Counted from the stretch's first letter, positions 1 to 8,885 are shown. The stretch is 64,000 nt of DNA from Streptomyces sp. M41(2017) (GCF_002078175.1 NZ_MWFK01000001.1:4712001-4776000), one strand, 5' to 3'. Made by a program: numbers and translations. Notes: generated by a model not told the origin, from the sequence alone.

Positions 1-2538
1 CATCCGCTGGACTGTCTCACCTGCCCCGCCAACGGCGACTGCGAACTCCAGGACATGGCGGGCGTGGTGGGACTGCGGCAGGTCCGCTACGGCGTCGAGG
101 GGGAGAACCACCTCGACACCGAGAAGGACACCTCCAACCCGTACTTCGACTTCGACGCCGCCAAGTGCATCGCCTGCTCCCGCTGCGTGCGGGCCTGCGG
201 CGAGGTGCAGGGCACGTTCGCGCTGACCATCGAGGGACGCGGCTTCGACTCCAAGGTGTCGCCCGGCGCCGGCGAGACGTTCATGGACTCCGAGTGCGTC
301 TCCTGCGGTGCCTGCGTCCAGGCCTGCCCGACCTCCACCCTTCAGGAGAAGTCGGTGGTCGAACTCGGCATGCCGACCCGGTCGGTGGTCACCACCTGCG
401 CGTACTGCGGGGTCGGCTGCTCCTTCAAGGCCGAGCTGCGCGGCGACGAACTCGTGCGGATGGTGCCGTACAAGGACGGCGGCGCGAACGAGGGCCACTC
501 CTGCGTGAAGGGCCGCTTCGCCTTCGGGTACGCCACCCACCCGGACCGGATGCTCAAACCGATGGTCCGCGACCGGATCACCGACCCGTGGCGCGAGGTC
601 GACTGGGACGAGGCGATCGGCACCGTCGCCCGCCGGATGCGGGACATCCAGGCGCGGTTCGGGCCCGGTTCGATCGGCGCGATCTCCTCGTCGAGGTGCA
701 CGAACGAAGAGGTCTACGTCGTCCAGAAGATGGTCCGCGCCGCCTTCGGCAACAACAACATCGACACCTGCGCCCGGGTCTGCCACTCCCCGACGGGATA
801 CGGGCTCAAGCAGACGTTCGGAGAGTCGGCCGGCACCCAGGACTTCCGGTCCGTCGCCGAGGCCGACGTCATCATGGTGATCGGCGCCAACCCCACCGAC
901 GGACACCCGGTGTTCGCCTCGCGGATGAAGCGCAGGCTCCGCGAGGGCGCCCAGCTGATCGTCATCGACCCGCGCCGCATCGACCTGGTGCGCTCACCGC
1001 ACGTCGAGGCCGCGCACCACCTCCAGCTCAGGCCCAGCACCAACGTCGCCGTCGTCAACGCCCTGGCCCACGTGGTCGTCACCGAGGGGCTCGTCGACCG
1101 GCCCTTCGTGGAGAGCCGGTGCGAGGGCTTCGAGGAGTGGGCGCGTTTCGTCGCCCTGCCCGAGAACAGCCCGGAGGCCACCGAGGAGATCAGCGGGATC
1201 CCCGCCGGCCAACTCCGCTCCGCCGCACGCCTGTACGCCGGGGCACCGAACGGCGCCATCTACTACGGCCTCGGCGTCACCGAGCACAGCCAGGGCTCCA
1301 CCATGGTCATGGGGATGGCGAACCTGGCCATGGCCTGCGGCAACATCGGACGCGACGGCGTCGGGGTGAACCCGCTGCGCGGCCAGAACAACGTGCAGGG
1401 CTCCTGCGACATGGGGTCCTTCCCGCACGAGCTCCCCGGCTACCGGCACGTCTCCGACGACGCGGTCCGCGAGGTGTTCGAGAACCTGTGGGGCGGCACG
1501 CTCCTCGCCGAACCGGGCCTGCGCATCCCCAACATGTTCGACGCCGCGATCGACGGCACCTTCCGCGGACTGTTCGTGCACGGCGAGGACATCGCACAGT
1601 CCGACCCCAACCTCCGGCACGTCACGGCCGCCCTGGAGGCGATGGAACTCGTCGTCGTGCAGGACCTGTTCCTCAACGAGACCGCCAAGTTCGCCCACGT
1701 CTTCCTGCCCGGCGCCTCCTTCCTGGAGAAGGACGGCACCTTCACCAACGCGGAGCGCCGCATCAACCGGGTGCGCGCCGTCATGAAACCGAAGACGGGC
1801 AAGCACGAGTGGCAGATCGTCTGCGAGATCGCCACCGCCATGGGCTACCCGATGGCCTACGACCACCCGGCCCGCATCATGGAGGAGATCGCCTCGGTCA
1901 CCCCGACGTTCACCGGGGTCTCCTTCGAGGTGCTCGACAAGCTGGGCAGCGTGCAGTGGCCGTGCAACGCGGCGGCTCCCGACGGCACACCGGTCATGCA
2001 CGTGGACGCCTTCGTACGGGGCAAGGGCAGGTTCGTCGTCACCACGTACGTGCCGACCAAGGAGCGCTCCACCCGGCGCTTCCCGCTGGTGCTCACCACG
2101 GGGCGCATCCTCAGCCAGTACAACGTCGGCGCGCAGACCCGGCGCACCGGCAACGTCGCCTGGCACCCGGAGGACATCCTGGAACTGCATCCGCACGACG
2201 CCGAGGTGCGCGGCATCACCGACGGCGCGCTGGTCACGCTCGCCAGCCGGGTCGGGCGCACGACCCTGCGCGCCGAGATCTCCGACCGGATGCCGGCCGG
2301 CGTCGTCTACACCACGTTCCACCACCCCGTGACCGGCGCCAACGTGGTGACCACCGAGAACTCCGACTGGGCCACCAACTGCCCCGAGTACAAGGTGACC
2401 GCCGTCCAGGTCGGCCTCGTGCACCCCCTCGGCCGCGCCGGCGCGCCACCCGGGGGGACGGGGGACACGGCACCGGGACCCCGCGCGAACGGGGCCCGGA
2501 AGGCCGCCGGCGACGACGCGCTCACGGCGGTGGACTGA
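1..2538 (+). CDS. fdhA: NAD-type formate dehydrogenase alpha subunit, 5' end outside the window
   Basis: This subunit oxidises formate to CO2 at a molybdopterin centre and passes electrons along Fe-S clusters. The frame is open from base 1, so the gene starts upstream. In window numbering the protein opens with a NuoG-like His/Cys cluster (His1, Cys5, Cys8, Cys14). Two ferredoxin Cys sets follow (CIACSRC near 56-62, CVSCGAC near 99-105), then a molybdopterin-enzyme 4Fe-4S motif (CAYCGVGC near 134). ARVCHSP near 261 supplies a Cys, not Sec, as the Mo ligand. The C-terminus is a molydopterin-binding domain followed by a Gly/Pro-rich tail. The small delta-subunit gene follows after 1 bp. Beside the oxalate genes, it most likely burns the formate they release. 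The beta and gamma subunits, if present, lie upstream. Confidence 0.93.
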   Translation, partial: HPLDCLTCPANGDCELQDMAGVVGLRQVRYGVEGENHLDTEKDTSNPYFDFDAAKCIACSRCVRACGEVQGTFALTIEGRGFDSKVSPGAGETFMDSECVSCGACVQACPTSTLQEKSVVELGMPTRSVVTTCAYCGVGCSFKAELRGDELVRMVPYKDGGANEGHSCVKGRFAFGYATHPDRMLKPMVRDRITDPWREVDWDEAIGTVARRMRDIQARFGPGSIGAISSSRCTNEEVYVVQKMVRAAFGNNNIDTCARVCHSPTGYGLKQTFGESAGTQDFRSVAEADVIMVIGANPTDGHPVFASRMKRRLREGAQLIVIDPRRIDLVRSPHVEAAHHLQLRPSTNVAVVNALAHVVVTEGLVDRPFVESRCEGFEEWARFVALPENSPEATEEISGIPAGQLRSAARLYAGAPNGAIYYGLGVTEHSQGSTMVMGMANLAMACGNIGRDGVGVNPLRGQNNVQGSCDMGSFPHELPGYRHVSDDAVREVFENLWGGTLLAEPGLRIPNMFDAAIDGTFRGLFVHGEDIAQSDPNLRHVTAALEAMELVVVQDLFLNETAKFAHVFLPGASFLEKDGTFTNAERRINRVRAVMKPKTGKHEWQIVCEIATAMGYPMAYDHPARIMEEIASVTPTFTGVSFEVLDKLGSVQWPCNAAAPDGTPVMHVDAFVRGKGRFVVTTYVPTKERSTRRFPLVLTTGRILSQYNVGAQTRRTGNVAWHPEDILELHPHDAEVRGITDGALVTLASRVGRTTLRAEISDRMPAGVVYTTFHHPVTGANVVTTENSDWATNCPEYKVTAVQVGLVHPLGRAGAPPGGTGDTAPGPRANGARKAAGDDALTAVD

Positions 2539-2539
2539 G

Positions 2540-2752
2540 ATGACGGGGACCGTCCCGGCGGAGCGCCGGATGGCGAACGACATCGCCCTGAACCTGGGAC
2601 ACCTGCCCGGGGACGAGGCGGCACAGGCGGTCGCCGGGCACATCGGCCGGTTCTGGGACCCGCGCATGCGGTCCCGGCTCGTCGCGGACGTCGACGCCGG
2701 CGCCGACGGACTGCATCCGCTGGTGGTCGCGGCGGTACGGCTCCTGCGCTGA
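2540..2752 (+). CDS. Formate dehydrogenase delta subunit (FdsD/FdhD-delta-like)
   Basis: This 70-residue protein starts 1 bp after the alpha-subunit stop. It resembles the small delta subunits of NAD-dependent formate dehydrogenases: a short helical protein with a MANDIALN-type segment, a GHI..FWDPRMR stretch near the middle and a HPLVVAAVRLLR end. In known systems this subunit is an accessory needed for assembly or stability of the enzyme, not a redox carrier. The spacing and size fit translational coupling to the large subunit. Identification rests on position plus these short motifs. Confidence 0.8.
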   Translation: MTGTVPAERRMANDIALNLGHLPGDEAAQAVAGHIGRFWDPRMRSRLVADVDAGADGLHPLVVAAVRLLR

Positions 2753-2874
2753 CCGGGGCCGTGCACGGAAGGACGCGGGAGGCGGCCGGATCGGTAGGCT
2801 CGGGATGATCACGGGGCAGCCGGCCGGCCCGTCCGCGGTGCCGGGGTGCGGCGCGAGCGAGAGAGGAGTCGTGC

Positions 2875-3807
2875 ATGCTGTTCCGGCAGCTCGAGTACTT
2901 CGTGGCGGTGGCCCGCGAGCGGCACTTCGCGCGGGCGGCGGAGTCCTGCTACGTCTCGCAGCCCGCGCTCTCGGCGGCGATCGCCAAGCTGGAGCGGGAG
3001 TTGAACGTCACGCTCATCAACCGCGGCCACAACTACCAGGGTCTGACCCCCGAGGGCGAGCGGCTCGTCGTGTGGGCCAAGCGCATCCTCGCCGAGCAGG
3101 ACGCGTTCAAGGCCGAGGTGGCCGCCGTGCAGTCGGGCATCACCGGCACCCTCCGCCTCGGCACCGACCCCACCGCCTCCACCACCCTCGCGATGCCCGT
3201 CGCCGCGTTCTGCGCCGCGCACCCGCTGGCCAAGGTGCAGGTCCGCTCCCGACTGTCGACGAAGGAACTCCACCGCCAGCTCCGCGACTTCGAACTCGAC
3301 GTGGCGATCGCCCACTTCGACCCGGGCGACCAGGAGGGCCTCCAGGTCGTCCCGCTGTACCAGGAGCGCTACATGCTGCTGGTCTCCGACGACCAGCTGA
3401 CCGCGCAGGCCTCCACGATGACCTGGGCGGACGCCGCCCAGCTGCCGCTCGCGCTGCTGACCCCGGACATGCGCATCCGGCAGATCGTCGACGGTGTGTT
3501 CGCGGACAAGGGCTTCGTGGTGACCCCGCAGGTGGAGACCGATTCGATCGCCTCGCTGTACGCGCACGTCGGCGGCGGCGAGTGGGCGAGCATCGTCCCG
3601 CACACCTGGCTGCGCGCGATGCCGGTGATCGGCAGGACACGGGCGCTGCCGCTGGTCGACCCGGAGGCGGGCGCCCAGGTGTCGGTGGCGATCCACGCGG
3701 CGACCCCCGGATCGGTGGCCGCCCGCGCCTTCGTGAACGCGGCGACGGGCCTCTCCCTCGACGACTTCTTCGGCAGACCCCTCACCGCGGAGCACCGCGT
3801 GCGCTGA
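2875..3807 (+). CDS. LysR-family transcriptional regulator, likely of the oxalate genes
   Basis: The protein has 310 residues, typical for LysR regulators. The N-terminal winged helix-turn-helix (about residues 1-60) is clear, with the signature YVSQPALSAAIAKLE. A periplasmic-binding-protein-like effector domain follows. The ATG is preceded by GAGAGGAG. The gene lies between the formate dehydrogenase genes and the convergent CoA ligase gene, 26 bp from the latter's end. The ligase/oxc intergenic region carries two 19-bp elements with LysR-type ATA-N9-TAT dyads, so this protein is the best candidate to bind there, with oxalate or a CoA ester as effector. The effector is an inference. Confidence 0.9.
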   Translation: MLFRQLEYFVAVARERHFARAAESCYVSQPALSAAIAKLERELNVTLINRGHNYQGLTPEGERLVVWAKRILAEQDAFKAEVAAVQSGITGTLRLGTDPTASTTLAMPVAAFCAAHPLAKVQVRSRLSTKELHRQLRDFELDVAIAHFDPGDQEGLQVVPLYQERYMLLVSDDQLTAQASTMTWADAAQLPLALLTPDMRIRQIVDGVFADKGFVVTPQVETDSIASLYAHVGGGEWASIVPHTWLRAMPVIGRTRALPLVDPEAGAQVSVAIHAATPGSVAARAFVNAATGLSLDDFFGRPLTAEHRVR

Positions 3808-3833
3808 GCCGGGACACGACCGCCGCCCCTCGT

Positions 3834-5423
3834 TCAGCGCGCGAACCGGGCCGCGACCGCCCGCCGGTCGAGACCGCCCTTCGCGGTGTACGGCAACGCC
3901 GCGACGAACACCAGCCGTTCGGGCACCTCGAAGGGGGCGAGCCGCTCACGGCAGTGGCGCAGCACCTCGTCGGCGCCCGCGCACTCCGGGTCGCGAACGA
4001 CCAGAGCCGCGCCGACCCGCTGCCCGTACACGGCATCGGGGAGGGCGAACACGGCGGCCTCGGCGACGCCCGGGCAGCCCGCGAGGACGTCCTCCACGTG
4101 CTCCGGGGAGATCTTCTCCGTACCGCGCCTGATGACGGTGGTGATCCGTCCCGTCAGACGGAGATGACCGTCCTCGTCGAGGGACCCGAGGTCTCCGGTG
4201 CGCAGCCAGCCCCCGGAGAAGCCGCGCGCCGTCTCCACGGGGTCGGCGAGATAGCCGCGGGCCACCGTGGGCCCGGACAGCCACACCTCGCCCTGCACCC
4301 CGGCCGGGCACGGCCGCCCCTCCCGGTCGACGACCCGCACCGCCACGCCCGTCGGCCGGCCGGCCGACCCGTGCTTGAGGACGCCGTCCTGCGGCAGCGG
4401 TTCACTGGTCGCCTGGTGGGTGGACTCCGTCATCCCGTAGGCGGAGAGCAGCGGGGCACCGAACGCGCGCTCCAGGGCCCGCTGCGTGGCCGGGTTGAGC
4501 GGGGCACTGGAGCTGCGGACGAAACGCAGCGGCGGACCCTGGGGCGCGGGATGTCCGAACTCCGCCCGCTCCAGCAGGACCTCGTGCAGGCTCGGGACCG
4601 CGGTGAACCAGGTGGCGGACGCCGCCCGCATGTCGTCCCAGAAGGTCCGCGCGGAGAACCGGCCCCCCGCGGGCAGCAGGACGCCGCCCCCGCCGGCCAG
4701 CGACGCCAGGAGGGACGCGAACAGGCCGTGCCCGTGGAAGAACGGCATCACCGCGACGGTCGCGTCCCCGGGTCCCAGCCGGTAGGTGGCGCAGATGCCC
4801 CGCACGGAGGCGGTGACGTTCGCCTGCGTCAACGGCACCATCCGGGCCCGGGCCGCGGTTCCGGAGGTGTGCAGCACCAGGGCGTCGCCGGAGGTCAACT
4901 CATGTGCGGCTCCCCCTGCTTGACGGGGGGCGGCGGCCAGGTCGGCGACCAGGGCCGCCGTCCCGGCCGGGGAGACCTCCACCCGCAGCGGCCAGGCCGG
5001 GACCCGGAGCGGTGCGAGGGGCGGGCCGCCGTCCGCCGAGGGGCCGAGCAGGACGGCGGGGACACCGAGCGCGTCGAGCCGTGCGGCGAGTTCGGGCGCG
5101 GGCAGCGCCGGGTCCAGCGGAGCGGCCACCAGTCCGGCCCGCGCCGCGCCGAACAGCGCGACGACGAACTCGGCGGTGCCGGCCGCGACCAGACCGATCG
5201 GGTCACCCGGGCGCAGTCCGGTGGCGGCGAGCCGCGCGGCCAGGTCGCCGGCCAGCGCCGACAGGTCCCGGAACGACACCGGCCGCCGGCTCGCGCCCAC
5301 CACCAGGGCCCGAGCGCGCGGGCGTTCCCGCGTGGGCCGGTCCAGCAGGTCGGCGAGGCCGGTCAGTTCGGGAGGACGGTACCCGTCCGCCGCACGCGCC
5401 GACGCCGAGGCCGGAACGGCCAT
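3834..5423 (-). CDS. AMP-forming acyl-CoA synthetase, probable oxalate-CoA ligase
   Basis: This 529-residue member of the ANL superfamily should activate a carboxylate to its CoA ester with ATP. Visible core motifs are the P-loop LHTSGTAARARMVPLT (about 180-195), YGMTES (about 325) and GWLRTGDLG (about 405-413). The ATG at 5423 is chosen because GGAGGTGG sits just upstream; longer readings to 5735 run through the promoter. Oxalate is the likely substrate because the gene is divergent from oxalyl-CoA decarboxylase. The C-terminal A10 motif reads PYTAKGGLDRR, so Gly occupies the position of the usual catalytic Lys (PxTxxGKxxR), with a Lys two residues earlier. The substrate is inferred from context and could be another short acid. 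Confidence 0.85.
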   Translation of the reverse strand: MAVPASASARAADGYRPPELTGLADLLDRPTRERPRARALVVGASRRPVSFRDLSALAGDLAARLAATGLRPGDPIGLVAAGTAEFVVALFGAARAGLVAAPLDPALPAPELAARLDALGVPAVLLGPSADGGPPLAPLRVPAWPLRVEVSPAGTAALVADLAAAPRQAGGAAHELTSGDALVLHTSGTAARARMVPLTQANVTASVRGICATYRLGPGDATVAVMPFFHGHGLFASLLASLAGGGGVLLPAGGRFSARTFWDDMRAASATWFTAVPSLHEVLLERAEFGHPAPQGPPLRFVRSSSAPLNPATQRALERAFGAPLLSAYGMTESTHQATSEPLPQDGVLKHGSAGRPTGVAVRVVDREGRPCPAGVQGEVWLSGPTVARGYLADPVETARGFSGGWLRTGDLGSLDEDGHLRLTGRITTVIRRGTEKISPEHVEDVLAGCPGVAEAAVFALPDAVYGQRVGAALVVRDPECAGADEVLRHCRERLAPFEVPERLVFVAALPYTAKGGLDRRAVAARFAR

Positions 5424-5552
5424 GACCCCACCTCCGTCCCCCAGGTCCGACGGAGCCGTCGTCCGCCGCGGCGGGCCCCGGCTTCGGCGGGACGCTCCTC
5501 TGCGAGCCTGCGGCGAGGCGCGGAGCGCGTCCAATACGCAGCGGCGAACGGC

Positions 5553-5571
5553 CGATAGAGGCCGTCTATCG
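5553..5571. promoter_or_regulatory. LysR-type box 1, oxc/ligase intergenic region
   Basis: The sequence CGATAGAGGCCGTCTATCG is an interrupted palindrome with perfect 7-bp arms around 5 bp and an internal ATA-N9-TAT dyad, the geometry of LysR recognition sites. It lies 145 bp before the oxc start and 130 bp before the divergent ligase start. It is the better-conserved of two related elements, so it may be the primary recognition site. Confidence 0.65.
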
Positions 5572-5596
5572 AGGGAGTTGGCAGGGCCCGGGGGCG

Positions 5597-5619
5597 CCCT
5601 CGATAGACGCTGCTTATCG
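5597..5619. promoter_or_regulatory. LysR-type box 2, oxc/ligase intergenic region
   Basis: CGATAGACGCTGCTTATCG (5601-5619) repeats the flanks and dyad spacing of box 1, with a centre 48 bp away. In addition, CCCTCGATAGA at 5597-5607 is the exact reverse complement of TCTATCGAGGG at 5565-5575, giving an 11-bp inverted repeat around a 21-bp spacer. A weak TTGGCA hexamer (5578-5583) sits between the boxes. The arrangement fits a recognition/activation pair bound by one LysR tetramer. Confidence 0.6.
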
Positions 5620-5716
5620 GCTGGTCGCCGATGGGTCTTGGACGCGGACGGACGTGCTGCCGATGGTGGGAGAAGGAGCCGCACCGGCAGGATCTGCCCA
5701 AGGAGGACCTCGGACC

Positions 5717-7468
5717 ATGACCGCCCCCTCGACACTGGAGACCGCGGCGAACGCCGACGTTCCGACCGAGCTCACCGACGGGTACCACCTGGTCGTCGAC
5801 GCGCTCAGGATGAACGACGTCGACACCATCTACGGGGTGGTCGGCATCCCGATCACCGACCTGGCCCGTCTCGCGCAGGCCCGGGGCATCCGTTACGTGG
5901 GCTTCCGGCACGAGAGCAACGCCGGCCACGCCGCCGCGGCGGCCGGCTACCTCACCCGGAAACCCGGCATCTGCCTCACGGTGTCCGCACCGGGCTTCCT
6001 GAACGGTCTCGTCGCCCTGGCCAACGCCACCACCAACTGCTTCCCCATGGTGCAGATCTCCGGCTCCAGCGAGCGGCACCTCGTCGACCTGCGGCAGGGC
6101 GACTACGAGGAGATGGACCAGCTCGCCGCCGCCCAGCCGTTCTGCAAGGCCGCCTACCGGGTGGGCCGCGTCGAGGACATCGGCCGGGGCATCGCCCGCG
6201 CCCTGCGCACCGCGGTCTCCGGGCGCCCCGGCGGTGTGTATCTCGACATCCCCGCCGCGGTGCTCGGCTCCATCATGGACGCCGAGGCCGGCGCGCGGAC
6301 GCTGAGCCGTCTCGTCGACCCGGCGCCGCGCCAGCTGCCGGCGCCCGAGGCCGTCGACCGGGCGATCGAGCTTCTCGCGGGCGCCGAGCGGCCGTTGGTG
6401 GTCCTCGGCAAGGGCGCCGCGTACGCGCGGGCCGACGACCAGGTCCGCGAGTTCGTCGAGTCCACCGGCATCCCGTACGTCCCCATGTCGATGGCCAAGG
6501 GCCTGCTGCCCGACGACCACCCGCAGTCGGCGGCCACCGCCCGCTCGCTGGCCCTGAAGAGGGCCGACGTCGTCATGCTCGTCGGCGCCCGCCTCAACTG
6601 GCTGCTCAACCACGGCGAGTCACCGCAGTGGAACCCCGACGCGAAGTTCATCCAGGTGGACATCGAGGCACGGGAGATGGACAGCAACCAGCCCATCGCC
6701 GCCCCGCTCGTCGGCGACATCGGGTCGGTCCTCGACGCCCTCGCCGAGCGGACCAAGCCCGGCCGGATCTCCGCCCCCGCCGCCTGGCGCGAGGAACTCG
6801 GCGCGCGCTCGGCGCGCAACGTCGCGAAGATGGCGGAGCGGCTGAAGGCCGACCCGCACCCCATGCAGTTCATGGGCGCCCTCAAGGCCGTACGCGACGT
6901 ACTGCGCGAGCGCCCGGAGACGTATCTCGTCAACGAGGGCGCCAACGCGCTGGACATCGCGCGCAACGTCATCGACATGCACGTGCCGCGGCACCGCCTC
7001 GACAGCGGCACGTGGGGCGTCATGGGCATCGGCATGGGGTACGCGATCGCCGCCGCCGTGGAGAGCGGCGCGCCGGTGGTGGCCGTCGAGGGCGACAGCG
7101 CCTTCGGGTTCAGCGGCATGGAGCTGGAGACGATCTGCCGTTACGGCCTGCCCGTCGTCACCGTCGTGATGAACAACGGCGGTGTCTACCGCGGCGACGA
7201 CGTCAATCCGCTCGGCGACGCACCCTCCCCGACGACCCTGATGGCCGCGGCGCGGCACGACCGGATGATCGAGGCGTTCGGCGGCAGGGGCTATCGCGCG
7301 ACCACGCCGGCCGAGGTCACCGCCGCCCTCACCGAGGCACTGGCCTCCGGCGGCCCCGCGCTCATCGACTGCGTGATCGACCCCGCGGCCGGCACCGAGA
7401 GCGGTCACATCGCGCACCTGAACCCCAAGGGCATCACCGTCGGCAACATCCAGCCGGCCCGCACGTGA
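5717..7468 (+). CDS. oxc: Oxalyl-CoA decarboxylase
   Basis: This 583-residue thiamin-diphosphate enzyme should convert oxalyl-CoA to formyl-CoA and CO2. The N-terminal PYR domain has the catalytic Glu in FRHESNAGHAA (about residue 66). The C-terminal domain carries the ThDP/Mg motif GDSAFGFSG (about 459-467) ending in NN (about 486). Length matches the family (about 570). The ATG at 5717 follows AGGAGG; an upstream in-frame start at 5654 lies in the leader and lacks this site. It is followed after 65 bp by frc, and the pair looks like one operon driven from the region with the LysR boxes. Pairing with frc and formate dehydrogenase supports oxalate over other ThDP substrates. Confidence 0.94.
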   Translation: MTAPSTLETAANADVPTELTDGYHLVVDALRMNDVDTIYGVVGIPITDLARLAQARGIRYVGFRHESNAGHAAAAAGYLTRKPGICLTVSAPGFLNGLVALANATTNCFPMVQISGSSERHLVDLRQGDYEEMDQLAAAQPFCKAAYRVGRVEDIGRGIARALRTAVSGRPGGVYLDIPAAVLGSIMDAEAGARTLSRLVDPAPRQLPAPEAVDRAIELLAGAERPLVVLGKGAAYARADDQVREFVESTGIPYVPMSMAKGLLPDDHPQSAATARSLALKRADVVMLVGARLNWLLNHGESPQWNPDAKFIQVDIEAREMDSNQPIAAPLVGDIGSVLDALAERTKPGRISAPAAWREELGARSARNVAKMAERLKADPHPMQFMGALKAVRDVLRERPETYLVNEGANALDIARNVIDMHVPRHRLDSGTWGVMGIGMGYAIAAAVESGAPVVAVEGDSAFGFSGMELETICRYGLPVVTVVMNNGGVYRGDDVNPLGDAPSPTTLMAAARHDRMIEAFGGRGYRATTPAEVTAALTEALASGGPALIDCVIDPAAGTESGHIAHLNPKGITVGNIQPART

Positions 7469-7533
7469 GCCCTCGACCCCCCGCCCGCAGCGACGACTCC
7501 CGCACCGCGATCATTCACGAGAAGGAAACCGCC

Positions 7534-8790
7534 ATGAGTGAAAAGCCGCTCGCCGGAATCAAGGTGATCGACTTCACCGGAGTCCAGGCCGGTCCCGCGT
7601 GCACACAGATGCTCGCCTGGTTCGGCGCCGACGTCATCAAGGTCGAGCGCATCGCCGGCGGCGATGTGACCCGGCGTCAGCTCCGGGACATCCCCGACCT
7701 CGACGCGCTCTACTTCACCATGCTCAACAGCAACAAGCGGTCCCTGGCCATCAACACCAAGTCCCCCGAGGGCAAGGAGGTCATGGAGAAGCTGATCCGC
7801 GAGGCGGACATCCTGGTGGAGAACTTCGCGCCGGGCGCCATGGACCGGATGGGCCTCGGCTGGGACCACATCCACGTCCTGAACCCCCGGCTCATCTTCG
7901 GCTCGGTCAAGGGCTTCAACGACGACTCCCAGTGGAACGACCTCAAGGTCTACGAGAACGTGGCCCAGGCCGCCGGAGGCGCCGCGTCCACCACCGGGTT
8001 CTGGGACGGGCCGCCCACCATCAGCGGCTCGGCGCTCGGCGACAGCAACAGCGGGATGCACCTGCTGATCGGCCTGCTCACGGCGATCATCCAGCGCAAC
8101 GCCACCGGCGTCGGCCAGAAGGTCTCGGTGTCCATGCAGGACGCCGTCCTCAACCTGACCCGGGTCAAGCTCCGTGACCAGCAGCGCCTGGAGCGCGTCG
8201 GCCACCTGGAGGAGTACCCGCAGTACCCGAACGGCGAGTTCGGCGACGCGGTGCCGCGCGGCGGCAACGCGGGCGGCGGCGGCCAGCCCGGCTGGATCCT
8301 CAAGTGCAAGGGCTGGGAGACCGACCCCAACGCCTACATCTACTTCACGATCCAGGAGCAGAACTGGGCCCGCACCTGCGAGGCCATCGGCCGTCCCGAG
8401 TGGACCGAGGACCCCGAGTACACCACCGCCCTCGCCCGGCAGCCGCACATCATGGAGATCTTCGGCGAGATCGAGAAGTGGCTCGCCGACAAGACCAAGT
8501 ACGAGGCGGTCGACATCCTGCGCACCTTCGAGGTGCCCTGCGCGCCCGTGCTCAGCATGAAGGAACTCGCCGCGGATCCCGACATGCGCCGCAGCGGCAC
8601 GATCGTCGAGGTCGAGCAGAAGGAACGCGGCACCTATCTGACGGTGGGCAGCCCGATCAAGTTCTCCGCCTTCAAGCCCGAGATCGCCGGCGCCCCGCTG
8701 CTCGGCGAGCACACCGACGAGGTGCTCGCGGACCTCGGTTACGACGCGAACGCGATCCGCGCGCTGCACGAGGGCCGGGTCGTCGCCTGA
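7534..8790 (+). CDS. frc: Formyl-CoA:oxalate CoA-transferase
   Basis: This 418-residue class III CoA-transferase should move CoA from formyl-CoA to oxalate, releasing formate and regenerating oxalyl-CoA for Oxc. It carries the N-terminal family motif PLAGIKVIDFTGVQAGP, the nucleophilic Asp in SALGDSNSG (about residue 170) and the flexible glycine loop GGGGQPGW (about 248-255) diagnostic of formyl-CoA transferases. The start ATG has GAAGGAAA upstream. With a CoA ligase next door the cell has two ways to activate oxalate: ATP-dependent priming and an ATP-free exchange cycle. The gene ends at a very strong hairpin. Confidence 0.95.
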   Translation: MSEKPLAGIKVIDFTGVQAGPACTQMLAWFGADVIKVERIAGGDVTRRQLRDIPDLDALYFTMLNSNKRSLAINTKSPEGKEVMEKLIREADILVENFAPGAMDRMGLGWDHIHVLNPRLIFGSVKGFNDDSQWNDLKVYENVAQAAGGAASTTGFWDGPPTISGSALGDSNSGMHLLIGLLTAIIQRNATGVGQKVSVSMQDAVLNLTRVKLRDQQRLERVGHLEEYPQYPNGEFGDAVPRGGNAGGGGQPGWILKCKGWETDPNAYIYFTIQEQNWARTCEAIGRPEWTEDPEYTTALARQPHIMEIFGEIEKWLADKTKYEAVDILRTFEVPCAPVLSMKELAADPDMRRSGTIVEVEQKERGTYLTVGSPIKFSAFKPEIAGAPLLGEHTDEVLADLGYDANAIRALHEGRVVA

Positions 8791-8792
8791 CC

Positions 8793-8869
8793 CCCGACCG
8801 CGGGACAGTACGAAGGGCCCCCCGAACGGAAGCCGTTCGGGGGGCCCTTCGTACTGTCCCGCGGTCGGG
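8793..8869. terminator. Bidirectional terminator with perfect 37-bp stem
   Basis: Bases 8793-8829 are the exact reverse complement of 8833-8869, leaving a 3-nt AAG loop. The hairpin starts 2 bp after the frc stop and ends 16 bp before the stop of the convergent PAS gene, so it can end transcription from both sides. The stem is much longer than needed for an intrinsic terminator. There is no U-tract, as is common in Streptomyces. Confidence 0.9.
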
Positions 8870-8885
8870 AGGACCGTCGTGCGGA

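Noticed and set aside
994..2766. Long open frames antisense to the formate dehydrogenase gene and, similarly, antisense to most large genes.
   Set aside because: They are the mirror of strong GC third-position bias, show low-complexity Arg/Gly/Ala/His composition and no family motifs, and overlap clearly real genes.
2805..5558. A 917-codon plus-strand frame running through the LysR gene and antisense to the ligase gene.
   Set aside because: It is out of frame with the LysR gene, has Arg/Gly-rich low-complexity translation, and both underlying genes have clear motifs on their own frames.
5424..5735. N-terminal extension of the CoA ligase (start at 5735).
   Set aside because: The extension would translate the LysR boxes and the oxc promoter and leader; the internal ATG at 5423 has a strong Shine-Dalgarno sequence.
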